Shown here piece after piece: positions 25,950 to 37,286 of a stretch of 64,000 nucleotides of DNA; within the stretch, counting starts at the first letter, position 1; each line of letters starts with the position of its first letter. The DNA lies in assembly GCF_004664715.2 (NCBI RefSeq), contig NC_051075.1, positions 33,500,504-33,564,503 on the forward strand, in the 5' to 3' direction. This DNA is from Peromyscus leucopus. Its lineage: Eukaryota > Chordata > Mammalia > Rodentia > Cricetidae. Both the position numbers and the translations under genes were made by a program. The notes under the pieces were generated by a model. It saw only the letters and a list, made by a program, of their open reading frames with translations. It made no database searches and was not told the origin of the DNA.

Positions 25950-27640
25950 GTTCACACATGTATCCCAGGCATTTCTCCTGGAGTTATTTCTAAATACCAG
26001 TTTAAATATGCTACATTTCTGATTGAGCAGACATGAATATGTAAATCTTATACCACTTTTCTTAATCTGAACAAGGTTAAAATCAATAATAATATTAGTG
26101 CTGTCATATATTGTAAAATCAAGGAAAAGTAATGGGCATAATTGTTGCAAAAAGCCTGTGTTAATGATTTTTCCTGCTAATAATACCAAAATATGTTTAA
26201 ATTAAAAGCATCTTGAAATTATTCTTGACCTATTTTTTTCTGTAAGGGCATTAATGATTTTATCCTTTTTGCAGAAAGTATTGATCAGAAAAAACATTTT
26301 CAGATCAATTAGCTTAGTGGTAGTCTATTTCAGATCACTTACATAAATATGAATAATTTCTACTTTCTTAGCCACTAATTGAAAAAGAAATCCCATGCTA
26401 TGAACTGTTTGGAAAAAGCTCCTTATATCAGAATATATGATGGCCTAAAGATAAAAAAAATACTCAAAATTCATCTCAGCCTTTGCTCATTCAGAGGATA
26501 AGAGCTTGGTCAATGCAGATAAATCCAAAACAAACTCTCCAGTGATGTTTACTTATCTGTTATGAAGGAGGAATTGGCAGGCAGATTTTTAAGTCACTTG
26601 TGGTTAAACATGTCATGCTCAGCTTTGGGGGAAGGAATAATCATTCAGCATTTCACTTGCCAATCATGTTTTAGCACACAGTTTTAGAGCCAAATTTGAT
26701 GATGTCCTGTGAGTATGTGGATTCTAACTTGCACAGAACTGATTATTATGGATTTGTGCCAACAATGTTTTTGTTAAAACAGTAGCTGGGTGATTTCTGA
26801 ATTGGGAGAAGAAGAAACATTTTCTAAGCACAAGTTGTTCAAATGGTATTCATATTTCTTTTAGGGAGGAAGTGTTATTGATTAACCAACAGTGCCCTGC
26901 ATAGATGGGATTTCAGTTTTAAGGTGGTGATAGATGACAGGCATGATCCTAAGAGCTATTGAGGAAGGTTGCATTCCCTGCAGGTATGTTGAGGGTTTGT
27001 TGGTCTTCTATGAAGCTATCAGCAACCTGAAGCTCTTTAAACCTTGAAGGTTTGATAAGGGCAATTGAAAGGCTGTGAACAAGTTTAGCACTGTTCCATT
27101 TAAGCAAAGAAGGATTAATTAAATTCAGTTCACAAATCTTCAGCTGTTATATCCAGACTTCAGTGTGGCTAGAGAAGGCATGTAACAGGACAAGTGCTGT
27201 TTCTTAAATTGGAAGGGAGTGGAAATGAAAGATGAGTTAGTCAAGGATTACCACGTGTGATATATGGCTAAACACTGCAGGATGGGAGGTCCAGGCATTC
27301 AGAGGGGTTAGTGCACATGTACATACATATATAAATGCACTCACATGTACATACAGGTATATATACACATGCTTCTTTCTTACTGGGATTTGGCAATGGG
27401 CTTTTTGTTTGTTTGTTTGTTTGTTTGTTTTTTAGGGAAAAAAGATGTTTTCCTACTCATTTCATCCCACCTCACTTCATCTCATCTCTTCTGAGAGTCA
27501 AGCCCTGCCAAAACACCTCAGAATGATCCAACACTGAGTAGATTTAAAACAGAAAAGAAAAACCCAGAGAAGACTAATTGTGAAGACTGTCATACTTTTA
27601 GTCACCTGAAGTTTACTTAAATGTTGGCATAACAGAAAGA
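25950..27640. other. Unique sequence with a short (GTTT)n run
   Basis: Nothing recognised apart from a GTTT run at about 27404-27430. Confidence 0.5.
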
Positions 27641-27647
27641 ATCTTTC

Positions 27648-27778
27648 GAAAGCTGAGTGTGTGGTGCATTCTTCTAATCCCAGAACTTGTGAAGCTGAGT
27701 CCTGAGGATTGTAAGTTTGGAGTCAGTCTGGACTACATAATTAAACCTTGTCTCAAAAATAAATAAACAACAAAAAGA
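27648..27778 (+). mobile_element. Old B1-related SINE
   Basis: 'ctgagtgtgtggtgcattc', 'ctaatcccagaacttgtgaa', 'gtctggactacataattaaa' and 'ccttgtctcaaaaataaata' form a diverged monomeric 7SL SINE with an A-rich tail. Confidence 0.65.
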
Positions 27779-28521
27779 AAACATCCCAATTATATTGAAT
27801 TGCAATAATGGTTGAAAGTGAATGAATTGATATTTAAGTAATATTTAATTCTAAATGAACAAACTTTCATGCATTTTTCCACAACAAACAAGTGGAATTA
27901 AACAAGTCAATAATTTGTATTAAAATTTTTAACCCAAATATATATTTTCTATGTAGTATCTTTTTAATCTTGTGGTATTTGTATGTCTACTAGCACTCTA
28001 GCGTTTCATAGTTGATTACTACTACACTTGTGATGTAATTGTATCAGCAAAAATTAACATGGTAATAACAACTTTAATAACTATTTCATTGCAGAGAAAG
28101 TATTGTAAAAAGCCCTTCCATATAAAGTTATTTTAAATTCAAGAAAAGTAAACATAGAAAAATAAATTTAGAAAATATACATGTACTAATATTCTGAAAA
28201 TAAAATAATTGTAGGACAATAATGTATGCATATTCACATATATAGATTAAATTTTAGCATAAATTAGATATCATCTATGTAAGAAAAATACCAATGTTGA
28301 AAATTTAATAAAAGTCTCAGATAATAATGTTAGAAAACACAACCAAAATTCTTTTAAGCATTATTTGCTTGTATTAAATTTTGCCTTTGAATTTGCTAGA
28401 ACAGAGATGCATTCCACACTCTTGAACATGAATTTATTTCATATATTTCATTCCCATTTGTTTTTTACTTCTATTTTCAGTGTTGTCTAATGAAAACTCT
28501 TTTTCAAGTATTTCCAAGATC

Positions 28522-28687
28522 CAGGCATAGAGGTTTATGACTTTAAACTTTGCATTCTGGAGGCAAAAGCTGGTGGGACTCTGTGAATTCAAGATCAGCC
28601 TGATCTACAAAGTGAGTTCCAGGCCAGCCAGGGATATACTATAAGGTTGTGCTTAAAAAAAAAAAAAACAACAAAAAAAAAAACCCT
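28522..28687 (+). mobile_element. Old B1 SINE
   Basis: 'ccaggcatagaggtttatga', 'gcattctggaggcaaaagc', 'caagatcagcctgatctaca' and 'gagttccaggccagccaggg', then an A-rich tail. This is a diverged B1, immediately upstream of the chimeric one. Confidence 0.75.
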
Positions 28688-28705
28688 ATTTAAAAATGCT
28701 ATTGA

Positions 28706-29041
28706 GCTAGATATCAGTGGCGCATGCCTTTAATCCTAGCACTCTGGAGGCAGAGCCAGACAAGAGGTAAGTGACTCCTCTCCCACCCAGAGAGTCCTGC
28801 CTCTGTGGCCCAAGCCCTGGGACACAGCCAGTCCTCTGGAACCCCCACCCAACTCTGCCCCAGTTGTTGACCAGCAGGGATTAAAAACTCCCCTTGGCCA
28901 GGCTCCCCCACCAAAATCTCCCATTGGACCTGGATATCTGTGAGTTAGAGGCCATCCAGGTCTACAGAGGGAGATCCAGGACAGGCACCAAAACTACATA
29001 GAGAAACTGTCTCCAAAAACAAAAATACAAAACAACAACAA
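28706..29041 (+). mobile_element. B1 SINE split by about 165 bp of foreign sequence
   Basis: The left part (28706-28763) reads 'agtggcgcatgcctttaatc' to 'ggcagagccag'. The right part (28928-29041) reads 'gatatctgtgagttagaggc' to 'acatagagaaactgtctcc' plus an A-rich tail. Together they make one B1. The 28764-28927 stretch between them is GC-richer and is not B1. The whole unit is bracketed by a perfect 14-bp duplication 'aaaaatgctattga' (28692-28705 and 29042-29055), so the outer ends are those of one retroposition event. The short reverse-strand ORFs here are not genes. Confidence 0.8.
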
Positions 29042-29208
29042 AAAAATGCTATTGAAAATATTTACTTCCAGTCTTCATGTAAATGTATAGTAATAAAGAG
29101 TCATGTTATATTTAACTTCATTTAAATTTAAGTCACATGGCCTAAATATATGCCTTATCTTTACTATGTAATAGACTGGCTTCCTCCTAAAACTATGCCC
29201 AAACTACC

Positions 29209-29720
29209 TGTGATAGTTAATGACTATCATCTACTTGACTACATTAGAAGTATTTAAGAAGTATGCAGCACATTCTAGGTATATCTTTGAGGAACTTTCC
29301 ATAGATGAGACAGCTCAGATGACAGGTAGCTCCATTCTATAAAATAAAAGGATAAAATGAGAAAGCTTGCATTAACAAGTACTCTCTTTGTTCTTGCCCT
29401 CTCAAATTTGAGCTGACCTACCACAGATGCACCTACGACGATGGACTGAAACTTCTGACTTCATTATCCAGAATAAATATGTCATCTTTAAAACTGTTTC
29501 TGTAGGGTGCTCAGTCTCAGTGATGAGAAGGTTAATGGAAAATTGGTATCAGGAGAATGGGGATATTGTTGTAACTAAACATCATGATGTGGTTAATCCT
29601 TTGAAATCAGTTTATAAAAGTAATATAGAAGAATTTGGAGATGTAGTTTAGAAAAGCTGTGGAGCATCTTAATGAGCAATTCTTGTGGGAGCCAGAAGAT
29701 TGGAATACCAACAGGAATTA
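29209..29720 (+). mobile_element. Old rodent L1-type fragment
   Basis: It starts 'ctgtgatagttaatgacta' and contains 'gacagctcagatgac', 'gaataaatatgtcatcttta' and 'aattggtatcaggagaatgg'. This is the block order of 15580-17455. The 74-aa frame at 29427-29651 is inside it. Confidence 0.5.
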
Positions 29721-29914
29721 GTAAATACTATAATCACAAAGTTTCAAATGGGAATGAAGACTAGGGATCATTTGTATTACATTGCAAGGGAGTCAACAAA
29801 AAAGCCGTTTGTTTATACTTTGTTCATTCCCTAAAACATTGTAGGAAGCTGGAAATAAATGTAACAAATCAATAATTTTACAGAGACTAATTTCAAGATA
29901 GCCCAACATTCAAG

Positions 29915-30588
29915 TATGTTTTTTTAGTATGTGTTTTTATTAGTTCTTTGAGAATTCCATGCAATGTGTTTTAATCTTATTCGCTCCCCATCCCCCTAGT
30001 TCTTCTCAGATCCCAGTACCTTCCACAATAATTTTATTTGTGTCCTTTATTTAAATCTGTCAAGTTCAAATGTGTAATGCTCAAATATTCATCTATGTGT
30101 GGCCTTCCACTTGAGCCTGGTCAACTTAGGAAGAGCTACACTCTTAAAAAGAAACTGACTCTCTCACTTCCAGAAACTAAAAATTGCTAGTCGCTTCTCA
30201 CCTAGGGGAGGAATTTTGTGTCCAACTCCCCTCTACATGCTGGAATTTGGTCTAGCTTGAACATGCACAGGCCTTGTGCCTACTATCACAACAACTATGA
30301 GTTCATATGTGCTGAGTCTTGCTGTGTCCAGAAGAAATAATTTCCTTTAGTCTATCCATTGCATCTGGCTCTTAGGATCTTTCCACCCAGTTTCCACAAT
30401 AATCTTTGAGCCTTGGTAGAAGGCTGAAGTGTATATGTTCCTTTTATGGATGAGCATTCTGCACTATCTTATTCTCTGTACCTTGGCCAGTTGTGGGTCT
30501 CTGTTAAATGCCATCTACTGCAAATGGAAGCTTATCTAATGAGCATTGAGATATGCTTTAATCTGTTTATATAAGAATAAATCATTAG
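29915..30588 (-). mobile_element. Old L1 3' UTR, half interrupted by the young L1
   Basis: 'tctttgagaattccatgcaa', 'ggcaggaa'-less 'ctccccatccccctagttc', 'tggccttccacttgagcctg' and 'ggccagttgtgggtctctg' follow the reverse complement of an Lx-type L1 3' UTR. The sequence stops at the 16-bp target site (30573-30588) and resumes at 37834. Confidence 0.75.
30573..30588. repeat. Left target-site duplication of the young L1
   Basis: 'aagaataaatcattag', repeated exactly at 37818-37833. Confidence 0.97.
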
Positions 30589-32177
30589 ATTCAGGCCCAG
30601 CGGCGGCCCACAGAGGTAGACAGGCCCGGCGGCAGAGACAAGCAGACGCAGGTAGGCCTGCGGCGGGGGCCCGTGGAGGTAGACGGGCCCAGCGGTGGCA
30701 GCCGACAGGGATACTCAGACCCGGCGGCAGCCGGCAGAGACATTCAGGCCCAGCGGCAGCCCACAGAGGTAGACGGGCCCAGCGGCGGTCTGCTGAGGTA
30801 AACGGACCCGGCGGCAGCGGCCGACAGGGACATTCAGGCCCGGCGGCAGCCGGCAGAGACATTCAGGCCCAGCGACAGCCCACAGAGGTAGACAGGCCCG
30901 GCGGCAGAGGCAAGCAGACGCAGGTAGGCCTGCGGTGGCCCGTGGAGGTAGACGGGCCAGCAGCAGCCCGCTGAGGTAAACGGGCCCGGCGGCAGTGGCC
31001 GACAGAGACATTCAGGCCCGGCGGCAGCCGGCAGAGACATTCAGGCCCAGCGGCAGCCCACAGAGGTAGACAGGCCCGGCGGCAGAGACAAGCAGACGCA
31101 GGTAGGCCTGCGGCGGGGGCCCGTGGAGGTAGACGGGCCCAGCGGTGGCAGCCGACAGGGATACTCAGACCCGGCGGCAGCCGGCAGAGACATTCAGGCC
31201 CAGCGGCAGCCCACAGAGGTAGACGGGCCCAGCGGCGGCCTGCTGAGGTAAACGGACCCGGCGGCAGCGACCGACAGGGACATTCAGGCCCGGCGGCAGC
31301 CGGCAGAGACATTCAGGCCCAGCGGCGGCCCACAGGGGTAGACAGGCCCAGCGGCAGAGACAAGCAGATGCAGGTAGGCCTGTGGCGGCGGCCTGTGGAG
31401 GTAGACGGGCCCAGCAGCGGCCCGCTGAGGTAAACGGGCCCGGCGGCAGCGGCCAACAGGGACATTCAGTCCCGGCGGCAGCGGCCAACAGGGACATTCA
31501 GTCCCGGCGGCAGCGGCCGACAGGGACATTCAGTCCCGGCGGCAGCGGCCGACAGGGACATTCAGTCCCTGCTGCAGCCTGCAGAGACATTCAGGCCCGG
31601 TGGCGGCCTCCAGAGGCAGACAGGCCCAGCGGCAGCTGACAGGGACATACAGGCCCGGTGGCGGACTGCAGAGGTAAACAGGCCCAGGGACGGAGACAAG
31701 CAGACGCAGCTTGGAACAGGGACGCCCCTAACCCCAACATCTGGGGAAGAAGCTATCTCGGTAGGTCAGAACCAGAACGAATCTGAACACTCCGTCTGAG
31801 AACAACCCAGGGCCCAGCTGCTGATCCGGTGAAACCCAACAATTTGGAGGTGTTGGTGAGACTACCCTGCTCAGCTGAAACCCATCTGGGAGAGGATTCA
31901 GATGCCTACAGTTTAAAGTCTGAGGAATCAAGATCAGCTGAGGAGTTGACAAATGAACAAAACGTGACCTGGGAACACAGAAGAAGGCGCTACCCAGACA
32001 CCAAACCAGATCACCAGAATCATAAGTATATAATTCACCGATCGAAATCAGCTGCCCCTGAAGAAATAGCCCAATAGCACCAATTTAACCAAGAACCACT
32101 ACTAAACCAAGACTAAAAATTAGAACAAGAGAGGCACTATCAGACACAGACACCACCTGCACCTCACAGAGGAAGAG
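30589..32177 (+). promoter_or_regulatory. L1 5' UTR with two-level tandem repeats
   Basis: About 1.13 kb of CpG-rich sequence built from variants of short blocks such as 'cattcaggcccggcggcagc' and 'gaggtagacgggcccagcgg'. Marker blocks recur with a 450-bp period: 'caagcagacg' and its variant lie at 30639, 30911, 31089 and 31361 (spacings 272, 178, 272), giving two higher-order units at about 30590-31039 and 31040-31489. A cleaner array of four 32-bp units follows at 31441-31568. From about 31720 the sequence is unrepeated. In L1 the 5' UTR carries the internal Pol II promoter; promoter function here is inferred from position. The Pro/Ala-rich frames on both strands are translated repeat. Confidence 0.9.
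31441..31568 (+). repeat. Four 32-bp tandem units in the L1 5' UTR
   Basis: 'cggcggcagcggcc' starts at 31441, 31473, 31505 and 31537, exactly 32 bp apart. Units 1-2 and 3-4 differ at one position (caacagg versus cgacagg), so the array probably grew by duplication in steps. Confidence 0.95.
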
Positions 32178-33412
32178 ATGAGTAGACGCCAGTGCAAAAA
32201 TACAGGCAACAACATAAAGACCTATATGGCAACATCAGAACCTAGTGATTCTACACCTGCAAGACCTAAACATACCATGACAGAAGAAACAGAAGAAATC
32301 AACCCTAAAAATGACATTAAGAAGATGATAGAGGCCCTTAAAGAAGAAATAAAACATTCCCTCAATGAGGAAATAAAAACTTTCCTTAAAGAGGAATTGA
32401 AAAACTACCTTAAAGAGGAAATAAAAACTTTCCTTAAAGAGGAAATAAAAAACTCCCTTAAAGAGGAAATAAAAACTTCCCTTAAAGAGGAAATGAAAAA
32501 CTCCATTAAAGAGGAAATAAAAAACTCCCTTAAAGAAATGGAAGAAAAAACGAACAAAAAATGGGAAGAAATCAAATCAAGCCAAGAAAAAGCAATTAAA
32601 CAGATGAAAGAAACATTCCAAGATCTGAAAAATGAATTTGAGACAATAAAGAAAACACATGCTGAGGGAATGCTGGAAATAGAAACCCTGACAAAACGAA
32701 CAGGAACTACAGAAACAAGCATAACCAACCGATTGCAAGAAATGGAACAGAGAATCTCTGACGCTGAAGACATGATAGAGAAAATAGATTCGTCAGTCAA
32801 AGAAAACAATAAAGACAAAAAAGTCCTAACACAAAACGTCCAGGAAATTTGGGACACCATGAAAAGACCAAACCTAAGAATAATAGGGATAGAAGAAGGA
32901 GAAGAATACCAACTCAAAGGCACAGAAAATATATTCAACAAAATCATAGAAGAAAACTTTCCTAACCTAAAGAAAGAAATACCTATGAAGATACAAGAAG
33001 CTTACAGAACACCGAATAGGCTGGATCCAAAAAAAAAGTCCCTCGCCACATAATAATCAAAACACTAAACATACAGAATAAAGAAAAAATATTAAGAGCT
33101 GCAAAGGAAAAGGACCAAGTAACATATAAAGGCAAACCCATCAGAATAACACCAGACTACTCAATAGAGACTATGAAAGCTAGAAGATCATGGACAAACC
33201 TCATGCAGACACTAAGAGACCACGGATGCCAACCCAGACTATTATACCCAGCAAAACTCTCAATCACCATAGGCGGAGTAAACAAAATATTCCAGGATAA
33301 AACCAGATTTAATCAATACCTGTCCACAAACCCAGCCCTACAGAAAGCACTAGAAGGGAAAATTCAACCCAAAGAAGCTAAACACATCCATGAAAAATCA
33401 AGCAATAGATAA
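32178..33412 (+). pseudogene. L1 ORF1 (RNA-binding chaperone), one frameshift
   Basis: ORF1p trimerises, coats L1 RNA and acts as a nucleic-acid chaperone in the cytoplasmic L1 RNP. The first frame (32178-33053, 291 codons) has a basic Ser/Thr-rich head, a long charged coiled coil starting near residue 45 with eight octad repeats (residues 55-118), heptad-like sequence to about residue 225, and the RRM-like segment ('PNLRIIGIEEGEEYQ', about 236-250). It stops early at 33051-33053. Homology resumes one frame away and runs to the stop at 33410-33412, including 'RRSWTNLMQTLRDHGCQPR' and 'FNQYLSTNPALQ' of the C-terminal domain. The frame change fits loss of one base in the C-rich stretch around 33039-33045. 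As it stands the protein lacks its C-terminal domain. Confidence 0.93.
32340..32531 (+). repeat. 8 x 24-bp repeat in ORF1 coiled coil
   Basis: Eight in-frame 24-bp units encode octads of the form K-E-E-I-K-x-x-L: KEEIKHSL, NEEIKTFL, KEELKNYL, KEEIKTFL, KEEIKNSL, KEEIKTSL, KEEMKNSI, KEEIKNSL (residues 55-118). The reverse-strand 180-aa frame over this region is a shadow. Confidence 0.95.
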
Positions 33413-36400
33413 TCCTACACCAACATACACCACAGAAGGACAACACAACACAACCAAAAAAATAACAGGAATTAACAATCACTGGTCATTAATATCCATC
33501 AATATCAATGGTCTCAACTCACCTATAAAAAGACACAGGCTAACAGAATGGATAAGAAAACAGGACCCATCCATATGCTGCATACAAGAAACACACCTTA
33601 ACTCCAAAGACAGACACTACCTCCGAGTAAAGGGCTGGGAAAAGGTTTTCCAAGCAAATGGACCTAAGAAACAAGCTGGTGTAGCTATCCTAATATCTAA
33701 TAAAATAGACTTCAAACTAAAATCAATCAAAAGAGACCAGGATGGACATTACATATTCATCACGGGAAAAATCCACCAAGATGAAGTCTCGATTCTAAAC
33801 ATTTATGCTCCAAATACAAAAGCACCCACATTCATAAAAGAAACACTACTAAAGTTTAAAACGCACATCAAACCCCACACATTAGTAGTGGGAGATTTTA
33901 ACACACCACTCTCACCAAAAGATAGATCTACCAGACTGAAACTTAACAAAGAAATAAAGGACCTAACAGATGTTATGACTCAAATGGACCTAATAGATAT
34001 CTACAGAATATTCCATCCTAACACAAAAGAATATACCTTCTTCTCAGCACCCCATGGAACCTTCTCAAAAATTGACCACATGCTTGGACACAAAACAAAT
34101 CTCAACAGATACAAAAAAATTGGAATAACCTCCTGTATCTTATCAGACCACCATGCCTTAAAATTAGAACTCAATAACAACAAAAATTATAGAAAACCCA
34201 CAAACTCATGGAAACTGAATAATGCCCACCTGAAACATCAATGGGTCAAGGAAGAAATAAAGACAGAAATTAAAGAGTTCCTAGAATTCAATGAAAATGA
34301 AAGTACAACATACCCAAACTTATGGGACACTATGAAAGCAGTGCTAAGAGGAAAATTCATAGCTCTAAATGCACACATAAAGAAGATGGAGCAATCCCAT
34401 ACCAAGGAATTAACAGCACAACTGAAAGCTCTAGAACAAAAAGAAACAAACTCACCCAGGAGAAATAGACACCAGGAAATAATCAAATTGAGGGCTGAAA
34501 TCAACGAAATAGAAAACAAGAGAACAATACAAAAAATCAATGAAACAAAGAGTTGGTTCTTTGAAAAAATCAACAAGATAGACAAACCACTAGCCAAATT
34601 AACCAAAAGGCAAAGAGAGAGCACCCAAATTCACAAAATCAGAAATGAAAAGGGAGACATAACAACAGACAATGAGGAAATCCAGAGAATCATCAGATCA
34701 TACTTCAAAAACCTGTACTCCACAAAAATGGAAAACCAGGAAGAAATGGACAATTTTCTGGATAAATACCAAATACCAAAATTAAATCAAGACCAGATAA
34801 ACCATTTAAATAGACCAATAACCCCTAAAGAAATAGAAACAGTCATCAAAAGTCTCCCAACTAAAAAAAGCCCAGGACCAGATGGTTTCAGTGCAGAATT
34901 CTACCAGACTTTCAAAGTAGAACTAATACCAATCCTCTTCAAAGTGTTCCACACAATAGAAACAGAAGGAACACTACCAAACTCTTTTTATGAGGCTACA
35001 ATTACCCTGATACCCAAACCACACAAAGATGCAACAAAGAAAGAGAACTACAGACCAATCTCCCTCATGAACATTGATGCAAAAATACTCAACAAAATAT
35101 TGGCAAACCGAATCCAAGAATACATCAAAACAATCATCCATCACGACCAAGTAGGATTCATCCCAGGGATGCAAGGATGGTTCAACATACGGAAATCAGT
35201 CAATGTAATACACCATATAAACAAACTGAAAGAAAAAAACCACATGATCATCTCCCTAGATGCTGAAAAAGCCTTTGACAAAATCCAACACCCCTTCATG
35301 ATAAAGGTCTTAGAAAGAATAGGAATACAAGGAACATTTCTAAACATAATAAAAGCAATTTATAGCAAGCCAACAGCAAACATCAAATTAAATGGAGAGA
35401 AACTCAAAGCGATACCACTAAATTCAGGAACAAGACAAGGCTGTCCACTCTCCCCATATTTATTCAATATAGTACTAGAAGTTCTAGCTAGAGCAATAAG
35501 ACAAGAAAAGGAGATCAAAGGGATACAAATTGGCAAGGAAGAAGTCAAACTTTCACTATTTGCAGATGATATGATAGTATACATAAGTGACCCCAAGAAC
35601 TCTACCAGGGAACTTCTACAGCTGATAAACTCCTTCAGTAAAGTGGCAGGATACAAGATCAACTCAAAAAAATCAGTAGCCCTCCTATACACAAATGATA
35701 AAAGGGCTGAGAAAGAAGTCAGAGAAACATCACCCTTTACAATAGCCACAAATAATATAAAATACCTTGGGATAACACTAACTAAACAAGTGAAAGACCT
35801 TTTTGATAAGAACTTTAAATCTCTAAAGAAAGAAATTGAAGAAGATATCAGAAAATGGAAGGATCTCCCATGCTCATGGGTAGGTAGGATTAACATAGTA
35901 AAAATGGCAATCTTACCAAAAGCAATCTACAGATTCAATGCAATCCCCATCAAAATCCCAACACAATTCTTTACAGACTTGGAAAGAAAAATACTCAACT
36001 TTATATGGAAAAACAAAAGACCCAGGATAGCTAAAAGAATCCTATATGATAAAGCAACCCTTGGAGGCATCACCATCCCGGACCTCAAACTCTACTATAG
36101 AGCCATAGTAATAAAAACAGCTTGGTACTGGTATAAAAACAGACATACGGACCAATGGAATCGAATTGAAGACCCTGACATTAATCCATGCACATATGAA
36201 CACCTGGTTTTTGACAAAGGAGCCAAAACTATACAATGGAACAAAGAAAGTATCTTCAACAAATGGTGCTGGCATAACTGGATGTCAATATGTAAAAGAT
36301 TACAAATAGATCCATATCTGTCACCATGCACAAAACTCAAGTCCAAGTGGATCAAAGACCTAAACATAAATCCAGTTACACTAAACTTAATAGAAAAGAA

Positions 36401-37286
36401 AATAGGAAGCACTCTTGAACGCATTGGCACTGGAGACCATTTCCTAAATAAAACACCGACAGCACAGACCCTGAGCACAACCATTAATAAATGGGACCTC
36501 TCAAAACTGAGAAGCTTTTGCAGGGCAAAAGACACAGTCAATAAGACAAAAAGACAGCCAACAGATTGGGAAAAGATCTTCACCAACCCCACATCTGACA
36601 GAGGATTGATCTCCACAATATATAAAGAACTCAAGAAACTAGACATCAAAGCACTGAACAGTCCAATTAAAAAATGGGCTAAAGAGCTAAACAGAGAATT
36701 CACAAAACAAGAACTACAAATGGCTGAAAGACATTTAAAGAAATGCTCAACATCCTTAATCATCAGAGAAATGCAAATCAAAATGACTCTGAGATACCAC
36801 CTTACACCTGTTAGAATGGCTAAGATCAAAAACACCAATGACAACCAATGTTGGAGAGGATGTGGAGCAAAGGGAACACTCCTCCACTGTTGGTGGGAAT
36901 GTAAACTTGTACAACCACTGTGGAAATCAGTATGGCGGTTTCTCAGAAAATTAGGAATCGAACTACCTCAAGACCCAGCCATACCACTCTTGGGCATATA
37001 CCCAAAGAATGCTGATACATACCATAAAGATACATGCTCATCTATGTTCATAGCAGCACTATTTGTAATAGCCAGAACCTGGAAACAGCCTAGATGCCCA
37101 TCAACGGAAGAATGGATGAAAAAAATGTGGTACATATACACAATGGAGTACTACTCAGCAGAGAAAAACAATGAAAGCATGAAATTTGCAGGCAAATGGA
37201 TGGAACTAGAAAAAATCATCCTGAGTGAGGTAACCCAAACCCAGAAAGACAGTTATGGTATGTACTCACTCATTGGTGGATTCTAG
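33390..37286 (+). CDS. L1 ORF2: endonuclease-reverse transcriptase
   Basis: A 1298-codon uninterrupted frame for the L1 enzyme, which nicks target DNA and copies L1 RNA by target-primed reverse transcription in the nucleus. The endonuclease domain (about 25-260) keeps all expected residues: N38, E67 (CIQETHL), Y139, D169/N171 (VVGDFNT), T216, D229, S252-D253-H254. The RT domain has KSPGPDGF, the RPISLMN block, [22 protein letters not shown] and the catalytic FADD at 724-727. The Cys-rich tail motif C-x3-C-x7-H-x4-C is at 1154-1171. Every catalytic residue is offset by 24 from human ORF2p, so the Met at 33390 gives a 24-residue extension and a 23-bp overlap with the end of ORF1. The codon at the human start position (33462) is ATA. 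The smaller reverse-strand frames inside are shadows. Catalytic competence is inferred, not shown. Confidence 0.97.
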   Translation: MKNQAIDNPTPTYTTEGQHNTTKKITGINNHWSLISININGLNSPIKRHRLTEWIRKQDPSICCIQETHLNSKDRHYLRVKGWEKVFQANGPKKQAGVAILISNKIDFKLKSIKRDQDGHYIFITGKIHQDEVSILNIYAPNTKAPTFIKETLLKFKTHIKPHTLVVGDFNTPLSPKDRSTRLKLNKEIKDLTDVMTQMDLIDIYRIFHPNTKEYTFFSAPHGTFSKIDHMLGHKTNLNRYKKIGITSCILSDHHALKLELNNNKNYRKPTNSWKLNNAHLKHQWVKEEIKTEIKEFLEFNENESTTYPNLWDTMKAVLRGKFIALNAHIKKMEQSHTKELTAQLKALEQKETNSPRRNRHQEIIKLRAEINEIENKRTIQKINETKSWFFEKINKIDKPLAKLTKRQRESTQIHKIRNEKGDITTDNEEIQRIIRSYFKNLYSTKMENQEEMDNFLDKYQIPKLNQDQINHLNRPITPKEIETVIKSLPTKKSPGPDGFSAEFYQTFKVELIPILFKVFHTIETEGTLPNSFYEATITLIPKPHKDATKKENYRPISLMNIDAKILNKILANRIQEYIKTIIHHDQVGFIPGMQGWFNIRKSVNVIHHINKLKEKNHMIISLDAEKAFDKIQHPFMIKVLERIGIQGTFLNIIKAIYSKPTANIKLNGEKLKAIPLNSGTRQGCPLSPYLFNIVLEVLARAIRQEKEIKGIQIGKEEVKLSLFADDMIVYISDPKNSTRELLQLINSFSKVAGYKINSKKSVALLYTNDKRAEKEVRETSPFTIATNNIKYLGITLTKQVKDLFDKNFKSLKKEIEEDIRKWKDLPCSWVGRINIVKMAILPKAIYRFNAIPIKIPTQFFTDLERKILNFIWKNKRPRIAKRILYDKATLGGITIPDLKLYYRAIVIKTAWYWYKNRHTDQWNRIEDPDINPCTYEHLVFDKGAKTIQWNKESIFNKWCWHNWMSICKRLQIDPYLSPCTKLKSKWIKDLNINPVTLNLIEKKIGSTLERIGTGDHFLNKTPTAQTLSTTINKWDLSKLRSFCRAKDTVNKTKRQPTDWEKIFTNPTSDRGLISTIYKELKKLDIKALNSPIKKWAKELNREFTKQELQMAERHLKKCSTSLIIREMQIKMTLRYHLTPVRMAKIKNTNDNQCWRGCGAKGTLLHCWWECKLVQPLWKSVWRFLRKLGIELPQDPAIPLLGIYPKNADTYHKDTCSSMFIAALFVIARTWKQPRCPSTEEWMKKMWYIYTMEYYSAEKNNESMKFAGKWMELEKIILSEVTQTQKDSYGMYSLIGGF

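Noticed and set aside
30536..31639. Several Pro/Cys/Ala-rich repeated frames on both strands, resembling a repetitive secreted protein
   Set aside because: They are six-frame translations of the GC-rich tandem repeats of the L1 5' UTR; unit lengths of 32 and 450 bp are not multiples of three.
32405..32947. 180-codon reverse-strand frame
   Set aside because: Mirror of the lysine/glutamate-rich ORF1 coiled coil; no independent evidence of coding.
36095..36844. 249-codon reverse-strand frame inside ORF2
   Set aside because: Shadow of the A-rich ORF2 sequence; not conserved as a protein family that I know.
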